64,000 nucleotides of DNA from an uncultured Clostridia bacterium. GTDB taxonomy: Bacteria; Bacillota; Clostridia; Oscillospirales; Acutalibacteraceae. The stretch's first letter is position 1. Each line of letters starts with the position of its first letter. The stretch is from assembly GCA_947628665.1 (NCBI GenBank), contig CANRAU010000006.1, forward strand, positions 32,396 to 96,395. Reading direction: 5' to 3'. Shown here one piece after another: positions 59,275 to 64,000 of the stretch. Both the position numbers and the translations under genes were made by a program. Under the pieces are notes generated by a model. It was given only the letters and a program-made list of their open reading frames with translations. It was not told the origin of the DNA and ran no database searches.

Positions 59275-61803
59275 TTATTTTTTCTTTTTTCCGTTCTTTT
59301 GCGCGGCCTTTTCCGCTTTTAATTTCGCGGTGAGCGCTTCTTCTTCGGCGCGCAGCCGTGCGGCCTCTTCCTCAGCCTGCGCCTGTGCCTGCAAATACCG
59401 CGCTTTCGCTTCCTCATACGATGCGGCGATTTCGTCAAAGTGCCTGTAATTCTCCGCCTGATCGATCAGCTTTTTCGCATCCAAATAAGGCTTGGCGGCA
59501 CGGTTAAAGTACGCGTGCGCATCCATTTCCTTTTTGGCGTTCAGACGCGCCTGCTTGCGCGGGATCTGCAAAGCGTCGATCTCCTGCCGAAGCGCTTTTG
59601 CCTTCTGCCTGTCGCCCGCTTTCTTGGCGACGTTCAGCTCGGCGTACAGCTTCTTGAGCTTTTCATCGCAAGCGTCTTCTTCGTTGAAATAGCCTTCCAA
59701 AACGGCGAAATCGGGCTGACGGAAGGTTTCAATATCCTTGAAATGCTTGCTGATCGTCTTGCGGGAATTGATTCTGTTTCTCGCCATTTCAATCGAGAAT
59801 TCACGGAGTGCCTTTGCCTGCGGCGTATTCTTCGGCAGAGCGCGCGCGGCACGGAGATCCGCACGGATCGCGTCCATATCGGCGGTATACAACGCGGGAA
59901 GCCCTGCGTCGTAAATCGCTCTGCAATTTTCCAACTCCGCCTTATACACATCGGTCGAGAACTTATCCATTTCATCGCAGACGAAACGGGCGATCTCAAT
60001 TTCCTCGTTAAGGTTCAGCGCCGCGCGATAATCCTTTTTCGCCTGCTTGCGCGCATCCTTATCCTTGACGCCCTTGTAGTCCTTTTTGCTGACTTCTTTC
60101 GTGGGCATGGCCGCTTTCACCCGCGCGTCCCGGATCAAATCGACGGTCTCCACCAATTCTTTGTCGGGGAGCATGCCGTTGCCGTAATCCTCGAACATCG
60201 CGCGGACCTTCAAAACGCTGACGACGGATTTCTGCTTGCGCTCGTTAAAATCATACCAGAAATAGGGAACCACGTTCATCAACGCGCCGAGCGCCGAGAA
60301 AATGATCAGCACGTGCAGAATGCGGATGAGCAGATCCGGGTCATAAAGTGCGGAAAAAGCGTTGGTGTAGTTATCCTGCCCGACCGCCAACTGCTCGGAC
60401 AAAATCTGACCGACCGTTTTGCCGTCTCCAAGCATACGGTTTAAAATATCGGGGTTGGAGGTAATAACTGCGGCGTTTTCCTTGGTGATGCCGCTTCTTT
60501 GATAGATGATCGGCAAAACCGAAGAGGTAAGCAGACCGACGATCGTGCCGATGGTGGATACGGTGGAAAATGCGCCGTCGATACGCTCACCCGTGCGATA
60601 CTGTTGGTAATCGCGGATGTCCGCCTGAATGGCCGGATTGAGTATGTACCCAAAAGAGGTCATAAAGGAATTGAGCCACAGCGCCAGCATGACCAGCCAT
60701 ATCGTCGCGCTGTTGAGCTGCGCCGTAAACGGCAGCATCATCAATAAGAAAATGATGTTACAGAAATTGGTGACCACCAACACCGCTTTTTTGCCCCAGC
60801 GGCGAATGACAAAGGGCGCCAACAGCATACTCCAAAGCGCGGAATTGCCGTAGATCGTCACAACAAGGCCGTAAACATTGCCGTTGCAAACGCCGCCGTA
60901 ATTGTAAAGCCACGCCAAAACATTGCCGTATGCCGTCTCTAAAAAGCCGACCCATGTCGCCAAAGAAATGATCCAGAAATACTTATTTTTCGCAACTGCG
61001 CGCAGGGCGTCCATAAATTTGATTTGCACAACGTGGGTGCGCGCCTGTACGATCTTTTCCTCGGTATACTTATAGACCACGATGCAAAGCAAAATGCCCA
61101 ATACGCCGAGGATCGGATAGAGCAGCCGGTACACGCGAATGTCCGTTGTGTTCGTATGGAACACGTTCCGCGCAATGATGGGCGTGATCAGATTCACAAG
61201 CGACGGAGCAAAAGAATACACCACGCTCTTGACCGAAGAAACATCCGCGCGCTCCTGCGAATTGGGAGAAAGGACGTGGATCAGGTTTTCATAAGCATCG
61301 TAGAAGAAATAATAGAAAAAGTGCAGGAACAGATTCAGCACCATAATTACGGCGCATTTGGCTATGTACGCATAGCTTTCCCCGAACAGCGTACCCACGC
61401 CGACGATGGATTCCAGCTTGTTATACGGGAACCAAACCATCAAAATACAGATAATGGCCGTCGGGATCGCCATAGTCACGATATATGGTCGGTATTTGCC
61501 CGCTTTGTTGCGCGTGTTGTCGATGATATTTGCCCGAATACCCGTAAGCGGAATATTGGCAAGTACCGCGATAACATACATGATATACATATCGGTCGCA
61601 TCCACGCCGAGGGTACTTGTCAGCAGCACGTTGCTCGCGCCCAAGATACAGGCCGTGCCGATTGTAATTAGGAAATACGCACCGATACCGCCGCCGGAAT
61701 ATGCGGCAATTTCGCGGAAGGTCATATACCGACCCGCCATCGGCGTTTTCCAATAGGTTCGCACCTTGGATATGCCGTCTTTTGCCGTTTGTGCTAAATT
61801 CAT
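59275..61803 (-). CDS. GPH/MFS-type transporter with ~330-aa charged coiled-coil-like C-terminal extension
   Basis: 842 aa; first ~510 aa polytopic, remainder rich in K/E/A/R (e.g. ARYLQAQAQAEEEAARLRAEEEALTAKLKAEKAAQKNGKKKK). Confidence 0.85.
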   Translation of the reverse strand: MNLAQTAKDGISKVRTYWKTPMAGRYMTFREIAAYSGGGIGAYFLITIGTACILGASNVLLTSTLGVDATDMYIMYVIAVLANIPLTGIRANIIDNTRNKAGKYRPYIVTMAIPTAIICILMVWFPYNKLESIVGVGTLFGESYAYIAKCAVIMVLNLFLHFFYYFFYDAYENLIHVLSPNSQERADVSSVKSVVYSFAPSLVNLITPIIARNVFHTNTTDIRVYRLLYPILGVLGILLCIVVYKYTEEKIVQARTHVVQIKFMDALRAVAKNKYFWIISLATWVGFLETAYGNVLAWLYNYGGVCNGNVYGLVVTIYGNSALWSMLLAPFVIRRWGKKAVLVVTNFCNIIFLLMMLPFTAQLNSATIWLVMLALWLNSFMTSFGYILNPAIQADIRDYQQYRTGERIDGAFSTVSTIGTIVGLLTSSVLPIIYQRSGITKENAAVITSNPDILNRMLGDGKTVGQILSEQLAVGQDNYTNAFSALYDPDLLIRILHVLIIFSALGALMNVVPYFWYDFNERKQKSVVSVLKVRAMFEDYGNGMLPDKELVETVDLIRDARVKAAMPTKEVSKKDYKGVKDKDARKQAKKDYRAALNLNEEIEIARFVCDEMDKFSTDVYKAELENCRAIYDAGLPALYTADMDAIRADLRAARALPKNTPQAKALREFSIEMARNRINSRKTISKHFKDIETFRQPDFAVLEGYFNEEDACDEKLKKLYAELNVAKKAGDRQKAKALRQEIDALQIPRKQARLNAKKEMDAHAYFNRAAKPYLDAKKLIDQAENYRHFDEIAASYEEAKARYLQAQAQAEEEAARLRAEEEALTAKLKAEKAAQKNGKKKK

Positions 61804-62253
61804 AAACAGCCTCCCATCATTTTTTATACAACAATATTAGTTTAACATATGAAAACGATTTCTTCAACCTCGGATTTTGGACTTATTTGAAAAATTTGAA
61901 AAAATTTTTTCCAAAATCGGAAAAAGCTGTACGTTATACGCATAAAGACCGCAAAACCCGCCGTCGGCATTACCGACTGCGGGTTTTGTTGGAAGCTGTC
62001 GCCTTTTGGAATATGTATTTGTCTGCGCAAAATTGGAGAAAAGGGTTTACGGCCATAGGCGGGCTCAATTTCTTTGCGATTTTGATGCAAGCCGCGCCTC
62101 CCTGCCAATTCGGCGGTGAGGCGTTATTCTGTTTGTTCTTTTTGATAAATGGGAAGATTTCGGCATCCGTCAAAGTGATGTAAAACCCATTTATCACAGC
62201 AAACCACTACCTTTCCACAATTGTTGTCTGCTTCCCATTTCCAAACAGATCAT

Positions 62254-62943
62254 TCAGAATTCTTCGATTTCCTGATATAATATTGTAACTGCGCCGTCAT
62301 GGTCGTCAATATGGTAATGGCCGAAATACCACTTTTCATAGGACAATCTGTTTTCTATGGAATCCAGCCATTTTTCGGTAGATTTATCCACAGTTGATTG
62401 ATCTATGCTCGGAAGAAACGCCCATGTCGGTTCAAATTTCAGCGGCGCAGTATGGGATAAGACTGTATCCACACACCAATTTGATTTTTTGAGCTGACTT
62501 TCTGTATAATTTTTGATTACAGCATCGGGCTGTTCGGTCTCGAACCATGGCAGATTGTTGAGAATGCGGTAATTTTTATCAACGCTGTATGCGCCGCCGA
62601 TAACAAGAACGCTGCGACCGTCAAAGTCGTAAATTTCGCCGTCATTTGCAAAAATCAGATTGGGAAATTCCGGCTCAACATAGACAATACCGCCGTGCCA
62701 TTCTTCTTCCGCATAGGTGTTCATTTCATACGGGCGCTCCTCGTGATTGCCGTGTATGCAAAACAGCGTAATCGGCAGCGCGGAAAGCTCCTGTTTTAAT
62801 GCAATATCACGCGCATCGAGAAAAAAATTGATACCCGCATCTCCAAGTATGATGAGGATATCCTCTTTCTGCGTGTCATATTCTTCGCAGAATTCAAATA
62901 TCCTGTCAAAATCTCTGTGTGTATCACCTGTTATGTAGATCAT
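62254..62943 (-). CDS. metallophosphoesterase
   Basis: MIYITGDTHRDFDRIFEFCEEY, ILIILGDAGINF, FCIHGNHEERP, GHYHIDD. Confidence 0.9.
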   Translation of the reverse strand: MIYITGDTHRDFDRIFEFCEEYDTQKEDILIILGDAGINFFLDARDIALKQELSALPITLFCIHGNHEERPYEMNTYAEEEWHGGIVYVEPEFPNLIFANDGEIYDFDGRSVLVIGGAYSVDKNYRILNNLPWFETEQPDAVIKNYTESQLKKSNWCVDTVLSHTAPLKFEPTWAFLPSIDQSTVDKSTEKWLDSIENRLSYEKWYFGHYHIDDHDGAVTILYQEIEEF

Positions 62944-63929
62944 TTTTTCTTATCCTCAAATTCTTTTATTATCTTGATTAACTTTTTTCTATCGGCATCC
63001 GTTGTTTCATAGATCAATTTTTCTATCATATCCTCCCCGCGTTTTTTGATGCAACCCGCAGCATTTTCAAAATAGTCTTTGCACTGCTCTACCCCTGTCG
63101 GAAGCGCAGATTCTTTTGTGTATCTGCCGTTACTCCAGTTACTAATGTGATCACTCCACAAACTTATTGGCTCATTATTTTCGACAAAAGCCTCAAGATA
63201 GTTGTCTTTAACAAAGTTTTCCCAACGGTCAAAGCGATTGAGCCAATTTTTGTAACGTTCAATTCGCTCATATACACTATTTTCAGTTTCTGACGATAAC
63301 TGAGTTCCAACTATTTTTTTAACCCACCAGTTACACTCATCTTTATTCCCGGTTTCCCTTGCATCATAATAGTTTTTTATGCATTTGAGCGTCAGATCCC
63401 AATAATCCCGTACAGGACTATCTTTGGCTCCTCTCGGAGCGTTGCACCCAACCGGAATGGGCATAAAGTTTCCGAGCGTGTGGTATATTCCAACGAAGTT
63501 TTTAAATTGCTCTTTATCATCACGACGTGATGATAAAAAATTGTCTTTATCTTCAAAATACTTGGAAATATTGTTTTCTATACCACGGCCAGTTAATTTC
63601 CATAATGTAGTATTAACGGAATTCAAGGTTTCACCTTGAATATATAAACAATATTTCATACATTCCGGAATTTTCCATAGTATTGAGTAAATTTTCTGCA
63701 AAAGTTCACTGTGACTGTCAGGATCTTTATTTGTCCCACGTTTCTTGTTAAGGTCAGATTGTGGAATATATTTCTCCCAATCTCTTTTTACAGAAGTCAT
63801 ATATATAAAGAATCTTTCTATAGGTTCTAAATTACAATAGCTATACGATGCACCCTCATCTGAAAAATCATAATTTTTCAAAAAATTTTCCAAAAAATTT
63901 TTATTGTCCTCGACGTCCTCATATTTCAT
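62940..63929 (-). CDS. uncharacterised protein, coupled to the metallophosphoesterase
   Basis: Overlaps the metallophosphoesterase start by ATGA; FIYMTSVKRDWEKYI, LWKIPECMKYCLYIQGETLNSVNTTLWKL, YHTLGNFMPIPVGCNAPRG; start chosen at MKYEDVEDNKN (next in-frame M after 63968). Confidence 0.7.
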   Translation of the reverse strand: MKYEDVEDNKNFLENFLKNYDFSDEGASYSYCNLEPIERFFIYMTSVKRDWEKYIPQSDLNKKRGTNKDPDSHSELLQKIYSILWKIPECMKYCLYIQGETLNSVNTTLWKLTGRGIENNISKYFEDKDNFLSSRRDDKEQFKNFVGIYHTLGNFMPIPVGCNAPRGAKDSPVRDYWDLTLKCIKNYYDARETGNKDECNWWVKKIVGTQLSSETENSVYERIERYKNWLNRFDRWENFVKDNYLEAFVENNEPISLWSDHISNWSNGRYTKESALPTGVEQCKDYFENAAGCIKKRGEDMIEKLIYETTDADRKKLIKIIKEFEDKKK

Positions 63930-64000
63930 AATTATGACCATTCCTTTCCGCTGCGCAGCAAGGCACAAAAGGACATGAAAAAATCCGATGCCGTTACGCA

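Noticed and set aside
61887-62197. Short ORFs on both strands (61887..62183 + and 61970..62197 -)
   Set aside because: They run through a hairpin (caaaacccgc...gcgggttttg, ~61950-61990) in an intergenic gap; no convincing RBS or protein features.
1-64000. Search by eye for CRISPR arrays, transposases, integrases, prophage genes and restriction-modification systems
   Set aside because: None seen. The absence is by visual reading only; a profile search would be needed to be certain.

Overview
This 64 kb window looks like an ordinary chromosomal segment of a Clostridia-like, probably gut-associated Firmicute; that is inferred from gene content and no phylogeny was run. It is densely coded on both strands. 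The main blocks are: a myo-inositol catabolism operon on the minus strand (fba/iolJ-iolC-ydcF-like-iolB-iolD-iolE-iolA/mmsA, the last running off the left edge); an orphan two-gene operon (7618-9041); peptidoglycan hydrolases (a dockerin-bearing glucosaminidase, an amidase and a GH10-like lipoprotein); an amino-acid ABC transporter; several carbohydrate enzymes (GH51, GH43, GH38 and GH27 families, polysaccharide deacetylase); a tRNA-Leu(CAA); and housekeeping genes (plsY, queH, folC, xth, rnhA, pyk, dinB, ispH-S1 fusion, plsC, cmk, tmcAL, ackA). There is also an ECF sigma/anti-sigma-like pair and a GPH/MFS transporter with a long charged C-terminal extension. I saw no rRNA, CRISPR array, transposase or prophage. 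The observations I rank highest are: (i) a ~234 bp chain of perfect or near-perfect hairpins bounded by two identical 29-bp palindromic repeats, the right one encoding the C-terminus of PlsY (16146-16379); (ii) a duplicated small membrane-protein locus with a 148-bp near-identical tract and one decayed copy (37732-39720); (iii) an orphan exported-protein/partner operon behind a near-consensus promoter (7500-9041); (iv) a perfect SOS (LexA) box embedded in a perfect consensus promoter of dinB; (v) an MFS transporter with a ~330-aa charged cytoplasmic tail. None of these is proven to be a new system. Family names come from motif recognition by eye, not database searches.
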